DNA of 64,000 nucleotides from Thermothielavioides terrestris NRRL 8126 (lineage: Eukaryota > Ascomycota > Sordariomycetes > Sordariales > Chaetomiaceae): assembly GCF_000226115.1 (NCBI RefSeq), contig NC_016462.1, forward strand, positions 186,001 to 250,000, written 5' to 3'. The notes under the pieces are model-generated. The model ran no database searches, was not told where the DNA came from, and saw only the letters and a program-made list of their open reading frames with translations. Numbering within the stretch: position 1 is the stretch's first letter; every line of letters begins with the position of its first letter. This document shows positions 41,703 to 52,822 of this stretch, one piece after another. The position numbers were made by a program, and so were the translations under genes.

Positions 41703-42060
41703 TTAGCTATTAATAGCTATACTAAGAATAGTAGCTTAGTATAGCCTAGTCTAGAGGTAGCTCTAGCTATATCTATAAGCGAGCAGTTAGATATTAAGGT
41801 AATCAACAATAATATATTAGTTAAGTTCCTCTTTAAGGCCTTAATTCCTCTTTGAAGGCTAGCTTCCTCTTTAAGAATTAGCGCCTTAGGAGGAGGGGGC
41901 CTATTTAAAGTCTTCTTTAAGATTAAGCGTAGCACTAACCTAGAGAAGCTTATAACGGCCTTCTATAAGTGGCAAAGCAAGACGCTTATATTAGTTAGAT
42001 TTCTCTTTAAGAACTAGCACCCTAGAAGGAGGAGGCCTATTTTAAAGGGGGAGCAGTAAT
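41703..42060 (+). mobile_element. 3' internal end of a degraded LTR element
   Basis: The segment ends in a purine-rich tract, AAAGGGGGAGCAGTAA (about 42,044-42,059), directly before an LTR-like repeat, as expected for a plus-strand priming site. A motif of about 45 bp is duplicated (about 41,868-41,910 and 42,000-42,046). No protein domain is recognisable. Confidence 0.5.
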
Positions 42061-42127
42061 ATAGGATACCCTATAACGTAGTTAGCTATATATAGATAGC
42101 ATATATATACTAGTCTATATATAAACT

Positions 42128-42822
42128 TGTTAAAAATAGTTCCTATTTAAAAGACCCTTATAATAAAAATAACGAAAAGTTATTTTTATCAACTTTATAT
42201 AAGTTGATTATATAAGCAAATACTGCTTATATAAGCAAGATAAGCTTAAGATAAACTTAAGGGTTAGGGTTACAATCAATCAATCTTAAAGAATAAAGAT
42301 TGGCACTAAGGATCTTAGCTACAAAGATCGAACCAATGAATAGGAATATAAAAGTAGGCCTAATAACGAATAAAAGTGGGTCTACTATAGACCCCGATGA
42401 CGATTATAAGTGGGTCTAATAAGTGGAATAAAAGTAGACCTATAAAGCGGTTAATAACCGAAAGAGAAGAAGTCTATATATCGAGGTCTAACCTTCTACC
42501 TTCGACCTCTCTTTTTCTTCCTTATATACAACACTTTTTCTATATACACAACTACATTTATCTTATCACACCCCCACTTTTATCAATATATATCCACTTT
42601 CTCCACTTTTAAAAGTGGAATTACCTATTCTCCACTTTTATAAAAGTGGAACTACTTGCTTAGTTATTAAGCCTCTTAACGACTAGTAAACCTACTATTC
42701 GAATAACTACCTATCGCTATACTACTCTAAGCAACAAAGCGATACTCTTCAATTCTACCTTCGATATACTAAAGGCTACTAATATACTAACTTTAGTAAT
42801 AATATCTCTAGCCTCTCTAATA
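42128..42822 (+). mobile_element. Solo LTR (about 695 bp)
   Basis: Begins TGTTAAAAATAG and ends CTAATA (consistent with TGTTA...TAACA before RIP), flanked by the 5-bp duplication AAACT (42,123-42,127 and 42,823-42,827). There is no second LTR or internal region in the window. It contains two short hairpins built on CCACTTTTAAAAGTGG-type sequence (about 42,594-42,650) and a TTAGGGTTAGGG-like stretch near 42,250. The small ORF at 42,397 is inside this LTR and not a gene. Confidence 0.8.
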
Positions 42823-42916
42823 AAACTAGTGCAAGGTTATAGCCTAGAGTAGATATCCTCTACGCTTTATAGCTATCTCCTACTTCTCTTTCTTATATAA
42901 CTATATTAGTTAATAC

Positions 42917-43651
42917 TGTTAAACCTACTATAGCAAGTAGGCTATGTAAATAGTATTAGAGAACTACTATAGCAGTAGTTGTAGTAAGGTAGTTACTCTA
43001 AGCTACCTACTCTACACCTCTAGCGCAATAGTAGATGTTTCCCAAAGGACCTACCCTGCACTACTCCCAACCGACCTACCCTGCACCTCTCCTACGCGAC
43101 CTACCCTACACCTCCCACCTACTCTACACCTACTATATTTAAATAGCTATATCTTAGCTAAACCTTTACTAAAATAGAACTAGCTTATATATATCGATAC
43201 CTTAGTCAAAGGACTATATATCTATATATATACCATTTAGGGTTAGGGTTGGTAAAGCCTTCAAATTTAGGGTTAAAGTAGGTGGGGCTACAGAGGCAGT
43301 GGGACCAGTAATTGGTTAGAGCTAGTTCGCGAGCTCGCGAGCTGATTTTTTAGAAAACCTAGCTAAATAAGTTTTGTAGGTATAGGAAATCCGCCCTACA
43401 GCCCGCTAGCTTATATAGAACACTGCACTTAGGCCGGTAGGTATATAAGTAGGAGAGGAGATGCCTGCTTAATAGTGGAATACAAAGCTATTTAACGCAA
43501 CGCAAACCTATATTAGTCCTTTATCTAGCCTATGCTGCACTGCTACTATAGAAGGCTATAAGCCTATTAGGCTCTATAAGCCCTTCTAAGTTCTCCTACC
43601 TAGTTCTAAGCTATAGTATCGCAAAGCTTCTAGAATAACCTAATCTCAACA
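42917..43651 (+). repeat. Copia 5' LTR
   Basis: 735 bp, TGTTAAACC...CTCAACA. It contains a small minisatellite (about 43,040-43,135, units like CGACCTACCCTGCACCTC) and a TTTAGGGTTAGGG stretch. It is followed by GGTTATAAGCC, a possible degraded primer-binding site. Confidence 0.9.
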
Positions 43652-46499
43652 GGTTATAAGCCTAGAAGTGTACTATCTAAGTCCTATAGGCTTATAAGAT
43701 TTATATTTAGAGCCTAATCGCTATAAAAAAGCTTAGTTAGTTCCTTCGTTAGCTCTAAAAGAAGCCTCTTTTAGTGAGTTAGAAGCTTTAGTAGGTTAGA
43801 AGCCCCCTAGCAGGTTAGAAGCCCCTTGGAAAGTTAGAAGCCCTAAAGCGGGTTAATAGAGGTCTACTGTTATTCAAAACTAACACTGTTAGTTAGTTGA
43901 TTATACTAGGAAATCAACAAGGCAAATAGAGCCTATTTAGGCCTGTTGAATAATGCCTTTGAGGCCTATATATTAGCTACACATCCACTGAATCTACAAG
44001 CTGTAGTTGCCTATCGAGGGTATAAAATAAAGGGTAGGATACCCTCGAGGGACCTAGAATAGGCCTTCCTAACAGCCTAATCACCTATTAGTTCTACTTT
44101 GTTCTAGTAAGGTAGGTAAAACGCAGTGTAAAAACACTGTCTACTGCTATAGCTAGTAGTTGTAGGCTTAGTACTATATAAAACCTTATCCTATACAGTA
44201 TTGTATTAGGATAGTAACCCTATAGAGGTCACTAGTTCTAGGTAACTAGAACTGCTACTAGATAGCGAATAGTAGTTGCACTGCTATAAGTACGTAAAAC
44301 GCCTTACTTATAAGAAAGCCTAATAGTAAGCCTAGTATAGAACCTGCTATACTAGTAAAGACCTAAAAAGAGGCTTAGGCCTAGTAAGGCTAGAGCTTTA
44401 CTAGATAGCTACCTAGCCTAGCGGTACTAGGACTAGCCCTAGGGCATAGGAGCCTACATAGAGGCCTGGCCTAGATGTAGAGGGAGACTCTAAAATGGGG
44501 GATCTAGCCTAGTAAAAGGAAGCAAAGGCTAGATTAGAGGCCTAAAGGCTCTAAATAGCCTAGTTGCAAGATATAGTAAGCTAGTTAGTTAGCTAACTAG
44601 AGGCTCTAAGAGTGTAAGCCAGTGCTAGTAATAGTAGTAGTTCTACTACTGCTACTACTACTGCCTCTCAACCTACACCTACTTCCAAAGAGGCGTTAGA
44701 TACTACAGCTACTAATTCACCTATTACTAGTAGGCTAGCAAAGGAGCTATTAAAGAAGGTTTATAAATTTCTAGAGACCTAGAGGCTTATAGGCCTAAAG
44801 AACTTTGAACTTTGAAAACAAGCTCTAAATATTATATTTAAGGCCTTTAGCCTTCTTAATTTTACTAGTGATCCCACTAGTATAGCCTACTATAGTAATT
44901 AATTATAGGCTATAGTTTTAATGCTCTTGCGAAATAGTATTAGGCCTAGGCTATAAGCTACTATAGCTTAGCAAACTAGCTCTATCGAAGCCTATAGGCT
45001 TCTAGTACAACAGTACTCCCACTTTGCTAAAATTCAACGAGATTCTCTATATAGAGAGTACTATACTTTGAAATTTAATAGCTATAGTAGTTCGCTAGCC
45101 GATTTCAATGCTAGTTTTTCCAACTTAATTAGTAGGTTAGCCCTTATAAAGGTGGTTATCTAGCCTATAGATTAAGTGAACTACTATCTATAGGCTATAG
45201 AAAAAGCCTTTCTTCAGTAGGCTAAACGGTAGCGTAGTACACTACGTACTATATAACCACTAGGCTCTAGCACTGAAGTGCTAGACCTTAACTTCCTAAT
45301 AGCCGATCTAGTTGAAGAATAGAGGAACCTAGCCTCTACTTTGGCTAAATAGATAGCTAATAAAGCCTCTAAAGGCTCTAAAAATAAAGGCTCTAAAGGC
45401 TTTAAGCCGCAAGGCTCTAGGCCTAAAGAGCCTAAAGGCTAAGGCTAAAAGGGTAGTAAGAAATAGAAAAAGGGTTCTAAGCCTTCTAATAACTAGAAAG
45501 GTAATAAGCCCTCCTTTACCTATGTAGCAAGCTCCTATAATATCGCTAGTGGCTAGTATAGCGATAGTTCTTTAGAGGATTTAGATACTGAAGAAATACT
45601 ACCTCCTAATAGCCTTTCTACTATAAAGAAAGCTACTAAGAAGGCTAGTAGTATAGAAGATATACTATATAATAGCTTCTATAACTACTCTATATTCAAA
45701 GACTTACTACTATATAATATTAGGTCTATAAACTATATTATCAACAGTAGAAAGTAGTTTAATAGTGACTATAAGCCTAACAATAGCTCTCTAAGCTCTA
45801 TCTACATAGGTGGAGGACTACTAAAGCCTCTAGGTAGTGGTATAGCAGTGTTCAAGGTCTTAGTTCAAAAGAACCTACTAAAATATATAGAGCTAAGGCT
45901 CTAGAAGGCTCTATATATCCCCTAGTTGAACATCAATCTAATAAGCGGTGTTCGACACTACAAAGCTAGTAGCTATTTAGAATATAATACTCTACGTAGG
46001 CCTTTAAACTAGCCTATTGCCCTACTAGATTTCGAGGCTTTAAAGTTCTTCTTAAAGATTAAGAGCCAACAAACGCCTAGACTACACCTAACTAGCTATA
46101 TTTAAATAGCTAGAAGGTATTGCCTAGCCGAGCTCTAGAGGAAGTAAGCTAGCTAAGAGCTAGTGGTTGAACTACCTTCTAAACCCTCTAGTTAGAAGGA
46201 TAATTATACTAGAGTTGAAAAGCTAGAAAGCTCTAATTCTAGTAATACAGAGCTAGATAGCTCTAAAGGCTCTATAGAGGGTAAGCCTACTAGGCTTATA
46301 GAGCCTAAACTAAGTTCTAATAAGGGCTATAGCTGGGGCAAGCCTAGTAGAAAAGGTCCTATTAACCAAGGCAACCTCAGTAGTAAGTTAAAAGGGTATT
46401 AGGATACCTCCCAAAGTCGAACCACCGAAAGTAGTAGCCTTATAGAGCCTACTATAGTTACTACTAGCGATAGTAGTAGCTATAGGAAGCTACTAAAAG

Positions 46500-48288
46500 T
46501 AGCTCTATTATAGTACATTAGGCTAAGCCACCTTAGCCTACGCTTTCTCAAGAAAACCGCTAAAATCACAAGCGATATACCCAATATAGACTCTATAAAG
46601 GAGGTTAATTTTCAATGCTCTACTTGCAATAAAGCCAAGGCTATTAGGAGGGTAGCTTTTAAGCCTATTCTTGACCTACCGCACGTTCTAGACTCTATAG
46701 AGGGCAATACACTGCAGATAAAGCTAATTCCCTACAACAAACTCCTAGTATACCTTCTACTAGTAAATAGAAAATCAAGATATAGGTAGGCTATACTTCT
46801 ACTAAATAAGGAAGGTCCTACTGTTCTAGATGCTATTAAAGGCCTTTTTAAAGACCTTAAGAACAAGTATAGAAGGTACCCTTCTAAATTGCACTTCGAT
46901 AGCGGTAATAAAGTAAATAGCCTATTATAAAGCTAGCTAGCTAAGAAGGGCATTGATTATTCAACCTCTAACCTATATACTTATAAGTAGAACGGTTTAG
47001 CTAAGCGGTCTATACGCATTCTACTTAATAGAGTATAGGCTACTATAGTTCGACTCTAGTTGCCGCAGTACCTTTAGTGCTTTATACTGCCTAGTATAGT
47101 AGAATTGATCAATTCTATAGCGGTAACAAATAGGGACCTAACGCCCTACTAAGCTCTATTCGACGAACTAGAGCCTAGTGTTACTCATTAGCCTAATTTA
47201 AGCTAGTATAGAGCTATAGGTTCTAATATAGAACTGCTTATACCGTACGAGAAAAAGTCTAAGTCCCTAAAACTACTGCCTTATATAGAGGCTAGTAGGC
47301 TCCTAGCAGTTCTAAATTCTAAGACCTACCTAGTTTAGATTCCTGCTAGAAGGGTAGTAGTAACGTCATCTTTCGTTAAGATACTAGATGAACTAGATAC
47401 TATATCTAGGATTACTACTACCTTGGAGACCCCCTTAAATAGTGGTTATAAAGAGGAAAATATAGTTCGAGAGGGGGTAGACGATATAGTAGATATAGAT
47501 GAAGATCCAACTTCTATAGATACTATACAAAGTAGGCTTAGCTAGCCTGCCCTACCTCCTTCTCCCACTGTTACTACACCTAGTATAAAAGAACCTAATA
47601 TACTAGATAGTAATAGTAGGCTAAGTAGCGAGCCTAAAAGACTTTCTACTATATCTATATATTAGAAGGCCAAACCTATATTTTCCCCTCTAAACAACCT
47701 ACTATCTATAGATATCGACGAGCCTACCGATGTCTAAGATAGAATATAGCTAGACTATACTATTGCAAACTTTCTTATAAATAGTGCTAAAACCTACTGC
47801 TTTAAAGCTCTAAGACTAGGTATTACAACCACTAAAGAGCCTTAAACTTAGAAGCAGATTCTAAAGAACTAAAATAAGGATCAGTGGCTAAAGGCTATTT
47901 ATAGTGAGTTTGAACAGTTGGTTAGCTAAGAAACTTTTAAGTTCCTTCTCTATAAAAGTCTTCTCCTAGACCGTAGGCCTTTAACTAGTAAGTTAGTTCT
48001 TCGGGCTAAGAAAGATAAGAATAACTAAATAGTTAAATTTAAAGCCTAGCTAGTAGTTAGAGAGTTCTAACAAGTAGAAGGCCTCGATTATAATGAAACC
48101 TTCGCCTCTACTACTATATCGCCTTTGTGGCGGATTCTACTTGCTATTGCTACAGTAGAAGATTAGAAAATTAAACAAATCGACTTTATAGGGGCATTTC
48201 TCAATGGAGAATTAGATAAAGAGAACTATATGCAACTTCTAAAAGGCTTTAAAGACTTTGCTTCAACTTGTAGTAGTAGAGCTACTAA
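46500..48288 (+). pseudogene. Copia pol remnant: integrase and start of reverse transcriptase
   Basis: One frame, with TAG stops, shows a zinc-type CSTCNKAKAIRR segment (about 46,616) after an upstream His region, then integrase-core-like sequence with SKLHFDSGNK and KQNGLAKRSIRI (about 46,880-47,020). The reverse transcriptase start follows, with WRILLAIATVED (48,128) and IDFIGAFLNGELDKENYMQL (about 48,180-48,240). These are hallmark Copia Pol segments. The enzyme would integrate and copy the element. The catalytic YVDD box is absent because the interior ends first. Confidence 0.8.
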
Positions 48289-49023
48289 TGTTAAACCTAC
48301 TATAGCAAGTAGGCTATGTAAATAGTATTAGAGAACTGCTATAGTGGTAGTTGTAGTAAAGTAGCTACCCCGAGCTACCTACCTTGCATCTCTAGTGTAG
48401 TAGTAGTTATCTCCCAAAGGACCTACCCTGCACTGCTCCCAACCGACCTACCCTGCACCTCTCCTACGCGACCTACCCTGCACCTCCCACCTACCTTGCA
48501 CCTACTATATTTAAACAGCTATATCTTAGCTAAACCTTTACTAAAACAGAACTAGCTTATATATATCGATACTTTAGTCAAAGGACTATATATCTATATA
48601 TATACTATTTAGAGTTAGGGTTGGTAAGGCCTTTAAATTTAGGGTTAAAGTAGGTGGGGCTACAGAGGCAGTGGGACCGGTGATTGGTTGGAGCTAGTTC
48701 GCAAGCTCGCAAACCAATTTTTTAGAAAACCTAGCCAAATGAGTTTTGCGAGTATGGGAAATCCGCCCCACAGCCCGCTAGCTCGTGTAGAACATTGCAC
48801 CTAGGCCAGTGGGTATATAAGCGAGAGAGGAGATGCTTGCTCAATAGTGGAATACAAAGCTGTTCAACGCAACGCAAACCTATATTAGTCCTTTATCTAG
48901 CCTATGCTGTACTGCCACTATAGAAGGCTATAGGCTTGTTAGGCTCTGTAAGCCCTTCTAAGTTCTCTTGCCTAGTTCTAAGCTATAGTACCGCAAAGCT
49001 TCTAGAATAACCCAATCTCAACA
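48289..49023 (+). repeat. Copia 3' LTR
   Basis: 735 bp, the same length and ends as the 5' LTR, differing mainly by transitions. The minisatellite recurs at about 48,415-48,500. Confidence 0.9.
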
Positions 49024-49060
49024 AATACTATACTATAAAGTTATATCACTATTGCATTTG

Positions 49061-49226
49061 CGATAGCAGACTTGCTTAAAGAAAGAGATAATAAGCTATA
49101 AGCTACTTATTTATATCTAACTAGAGAGCTAAGCTTCTTAATATAAATATAATAAGTTAAAATGTAAAAAAAACTAGGTTTCTAAATTCACTAATAGGCT
49201 CAATACCCTAATCTAACATATTAGCA
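49061..49226 (-). repeat. Fragment of inverted-repeat arm X
   Basis: The reverse complement resembles 32,020-32,170 (landmarks AACCTAGTTTTT, TAGCTCTCTA and ATTAGGGTATT). It lies next to the last piece of repeat Y. Confidence 0.55.
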
Positions 49227-49228
49227 AT

Positions 49229-49352
49229 TGTTAAACCTGCTCTAGCGGCTTTAAGCTATGTAAATAGTGTTGGAGAACTGCTATAGTAGCGGTTGTAGTA
49301 AGGTAGCTACCTTGAGCTACCTACCCTGCACCTCTAGCGCAGTGGTGGCTAC
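49229..49352 (+). repeat. Truncated Copia LTR at the border of the repeat block
   Basis: Starts TGTTAAACCTGC and follows the Copia LTR for about 120 bp, then homology stops inside the LTR and GC-rich unique sequence begins. It keeps more CG, CTG and CAG than the complete LTRs, so it is less RIP-mutated. Confidence 0.8.
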
Positions 49353-50456
49353 AGTTGGCAATGGCATCAACTTCGTCCGTCAAGCTTCGCTTCACTGCTT
49401 ACTAGGGTGAGGCACAGTTCAGTATCCTATATGTAAATAGAAAGTCTGCAGCTTATTGCAATGGGGCCTCTCCCTAAACACCATCTTCATCGCTATGGAA
49501 GTTCTTCTTCTTCAAGACAGCTTAGTCAAGCATTTCTTTCCTAGCCTTGGAGGGCCGTTAAGCTTATTTACTCGTTTATTCTTCACCTGCCTTGATGTAA
49601 GAGCCTAGGACTGTTAAGCTCACACTGCAGAGATGCCACGCACCGGAGTTAACCACTCAGAATATCTGAGCTATTATGCATGTACTTGTTGAGGATACAT
49701 TCCTCGCGCCTGTTAAAGCACCTGTCCAGAGGGACACGGCGTACCTTCTGGGCATACCTCACGTCTCTGCTCCTGCGTTGTGGGGTCACTGGCCGTGGAT
49801 GGGCAGGGGGCGAGCCTGCGGGCGGCGATACTGTATTGCACGAAAGGGGTGGCGTGTAGAGACCGGCGGGCATGAATGTGGCAATCCTTGACATCCCACG
49901 TGCCGAGCAATATGGCCATTTTTCGCTGCACTGCAACGGCCAACGGGGCGCTTTGCGACCCTGTACAGCAGACCTTGCTCCCTTCCAAGGGGTCGCTGAT
50001 AATCTACTGCGCGGTCTCGACAAATTCCAGCAACGCGCCGCTTGTGCGTACCACACGGGAATGGACGCCGATAGTCGGCGTTCAGCACCGCTCGCTCTGC
50101 GGCAGCAAAGTATCTTTCCCGTTTGGACGGGCCACAGGTATGTCACCAGAACCGTGTGCTTCAGCTCGCCAGGAAGGGCACAAGCACAGGCAGGCGACGG
50201 TTTGGGTGTGATCAACAATTCGTGGTTGGAGTGAAGAGCGGCGTGCTCGGTTCTGGCTTCAGTTACAGTCAACCCACACGTGACCGCAACCAATGCCCCA
50301 CTTCTTTTTCTTCTTTTCTGCCGGCAGCCGGTGTGCAGGTGTGGGACCCGCCAGTCCGTTCGCGAACCTGCTCTGTCACATCACCGGCATCGCTTCCCAC
50401 CCACGGGTTTCCCCTGGCGGCCCTCGTCAAGTGGTGTTCTTCTGTGAGTGGCGACC
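49353..50456. other. Gene-free border region upstream of uS19m
   Basis: About 1.1 kb of normal-composition sequence. Open frames of up to 214 codons exist on both strands, but the longest lacks an ATG start at its end and has no recognisable domain. The last few hundred bases probably hold the uS19m promoter and 5' UTR. Confidence 0.5.
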
Positions 50457-51033
50457 ATGCAGCCAACACGGTGCTTGCTAAAGCGGTCGGTCTGGAAAGG
50501 TAATGTGATGACTTTGCACCCTTCCCGTTGTCGCTGATTCGGGCGGTTCTTCGGTTTCTCCCCAGACACTGGCGCCGCGAATCTTTTCCTTTCCTCCTTG
50601 GCTCCATTCTTTCCTCTCTTGACTGACGCTTCTTCAGGGCCGCATATTGTTCCGTAAGAGCCCGACAGAGCGGCGTCTCACCCGTTGTCCGCCAGTCTGG
50701 CCGTCCGTCCGTCGAAACGTGCTGACCGTTTGCCCTTGCCTAGACTACCGATCGTGCGGCCTGAGCCAGGAAAGAAGGTTGCGCCCATCCGCACCCAGGC
50801 GAGATCGGCAACCATCCTGCCCAATTTTGTTGGTCTCAAGTTCCAGGTGCACAATGGCAAGGTTTATCATGATGTGACCATCACCGAGGAGATGGTGGGC
50901 CACAAGCTCGGCGAGTTCTCTCCGTATGACATGACCCCTTTGCCCCGCGCCCTGCAGACCTTTCAGAGAGCACTCTTGCTGATGATCACGTCGCAACAGA
51001 ACAAGGAAGACCTTCATCTGGAACAAGAAATAA
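50457..51033 (+). CDS. rsm19: Mitochondrial small-subunit ribosomal protein uS19m (S19)
   Basis: This is a structural protein of the mitochondrial ribosome small-subunit head, near the decoding site. Four exons splice cleanly: 50,457-50,499, 50,638-50,653, 50,744-50,923 and 51,000-51,033. They give 273 nt and 90 residues, close to the roughly 91 residues of yeast Rsm19. The product begins [20 protein letters not shown] and shows the S19 core [14 protein letters not shown] (about 46-59) and [11 protein letters not shown] (about 68-78), ending [10 protein letters not shown]. Splice sites are GT/AG with branch-like GCTGAC and GCTGAT. The second exon is only 16 nt and encodes the conserved GPHIVP, so a gene finder could miss it. 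The ATG has A at -3. It is convergent with TAF10. Recognition is by family knowledge; the splicing is inferred from frame and homology. Confidence 0.93.
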
Positions 51034-51612
51034 GAAAGAGGCTGCTGTGCAGGCGTTGCGGCGCGCGGCCTCCTACTGCAACTGCGTCCCGGCTGGGTTG
51101 CAGGGGTTGGTGCTGGTGCTTTGATGTACATATAGATACAAAACGTGTGACAATACGAGGTTGGGAAGTACTGGCTCGCTCCTAGGCCCGAGCTCGAGCG
51201 TAGGCATGGGGCCCCGAGGCGCGTGTTGGTGTGGCGTTCACGGCCGAGTGCTGGAGACAATGGCCATCCTCCTGGACAGCCTGGCGTTATGAGCAGGATC
51301 TCGGAGATGTGGTGAACAATCACGAGCATTTGAACGAGTCGCCAATACTTTACTACCTTCCGCCATGCTCGGGCCTAAACGCCAAAAGTCCTCCTCTAAC
51401 GCCGTAGCTATTCGCAAATACAGGTAGGAAGGCCCCGGAAACCATTGTGTCCCTTGGCTCTAGGCAACAGCAAGCATTTCAAATTCCGACCATTGACGCC
51501 AAGTCATATGCGCCCCGCCCTTCTCCAGAAACCCACGCCGAAACAAGGACAAACAAGGACGCCGAATAAAACAGAATAGAAGTCCCGTCTCCTCCATCCA
51601 GACGAAGCCTCC
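51034..51612. other. Convergent intergenic region (uS19m / TAF10)
   Basis: 580 bp between two gene 3' ends, so probably 3' UTRs and terminators. I see no gene in it. Confidence 0.6.
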
Positions 51613-52330
<718 letters not shown>

Positions 52331-52822
52331 GTTGGACGATGATGTGTTTGGCGAGATCTCCGGCACAAGCTGGAGAGCGACCTCGAAGCCGAAGGAGGTT
52401 GGCGATTGATAAGATGACCAAAGGCGCGCGAGTCACGTGATTGATTAGAACTACGTCATCGGGCTGTTAACAACTGGAGGATGCTCGAGACCAAAGATGT
52501 TTGTCGAGATTCATTGTGTGCCGCGTGGTGATAGAAGACAATACAAGGCGCGGCACCAGAGGTTTCCGCAACATCAACGTACGGACTAAGGTGTACCTAA
52601 GTGGTGACTCTGTACTCTCCCTCCTAGTCATCAGTTACTTTACTGCAAGGGTTGGTTTGACGCAAACGCGGGGACAGCCAGGACAGTCTTCACAGGGCGC
52701 TTGACTGCGGTTTTGCTCTAATCTGCTCTGCCAAAGCTTCGTACTGAGGTACAGCCAAGTAGAAGGGACATCTCCTATCGACATTGACAAGTCATCTCAA
52801 GTCACGCCTGTGCCCTACCCCG
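52331..52822. other. Intergenic region between MRE11 stop and TAF10 start
   Basis: 492 bp that should contain the TAF10 promoter and MRE11 3' UTR. I recognise no other gene or clear site. Confidence 0.6.

Larger units (their letters stand above)
42917..49023 (+). mobile_element. Ty1/Copia LTR retrotransposon, 3'-deleted pol
   Basis: Two 735-bp LTRs (42,917-43,651 and 48,289-49,023) start TGTTAAACC and end CTCAACA. The whole is flanked by the 5-bp duplication AATAC (42,912-42,916 and 49,024-49,028). The 4.6-kb interior has the Copia order: Gag-like region, integrase zinc region, integrase core, then reverse transcriptase. The interior stops part-way through reverse transcriptase and jumps to the 3' LTR, so the rest of RT and RNase H are missing. 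It is RIP-mutated, but less than the LINEs. Confidence 0.9.
42061..49060 (+). repeat. LTR-like repeat Y, second copy, split by two later insertions
   Basis: Pieces at 42,061-42,127, 42,823-42,916 and 49,024-about 49,060 line up in order with the uninterrupted copy at 16,603-16,800. The first gap holds a solo LTR and the second a Copia element. After 49,060 the sequence turns into a fragment of inverted-repeat arm X. Confidence 0.65.

Noticed and set aside
41717..41935. 72-codon minus-strand ORF
   Set aside because: It sits antisense in the 3' internal end of a degraded LTR element and has no family resemblance.
42397..42612. 71-codon ORF in the repeat block
   Set aside because: It lies wholly inside a solo LTR flanked by a 5-bp duplication and encodes no recognisable protein.
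43225..43265. TTAGGG repeats as a telomere or interstitial telomere
   Set aside because: Only two or three units occur, they recur in both Copia LTRs, and gene-rich DNA follows; they belong to the LTR.
49649..50293. 214-codon minus-strand ORF in the border region
   Set aside because: It has no ATG at its open end, no domain, overlaps several other frames of similar length and lies in probable promoter sequence.
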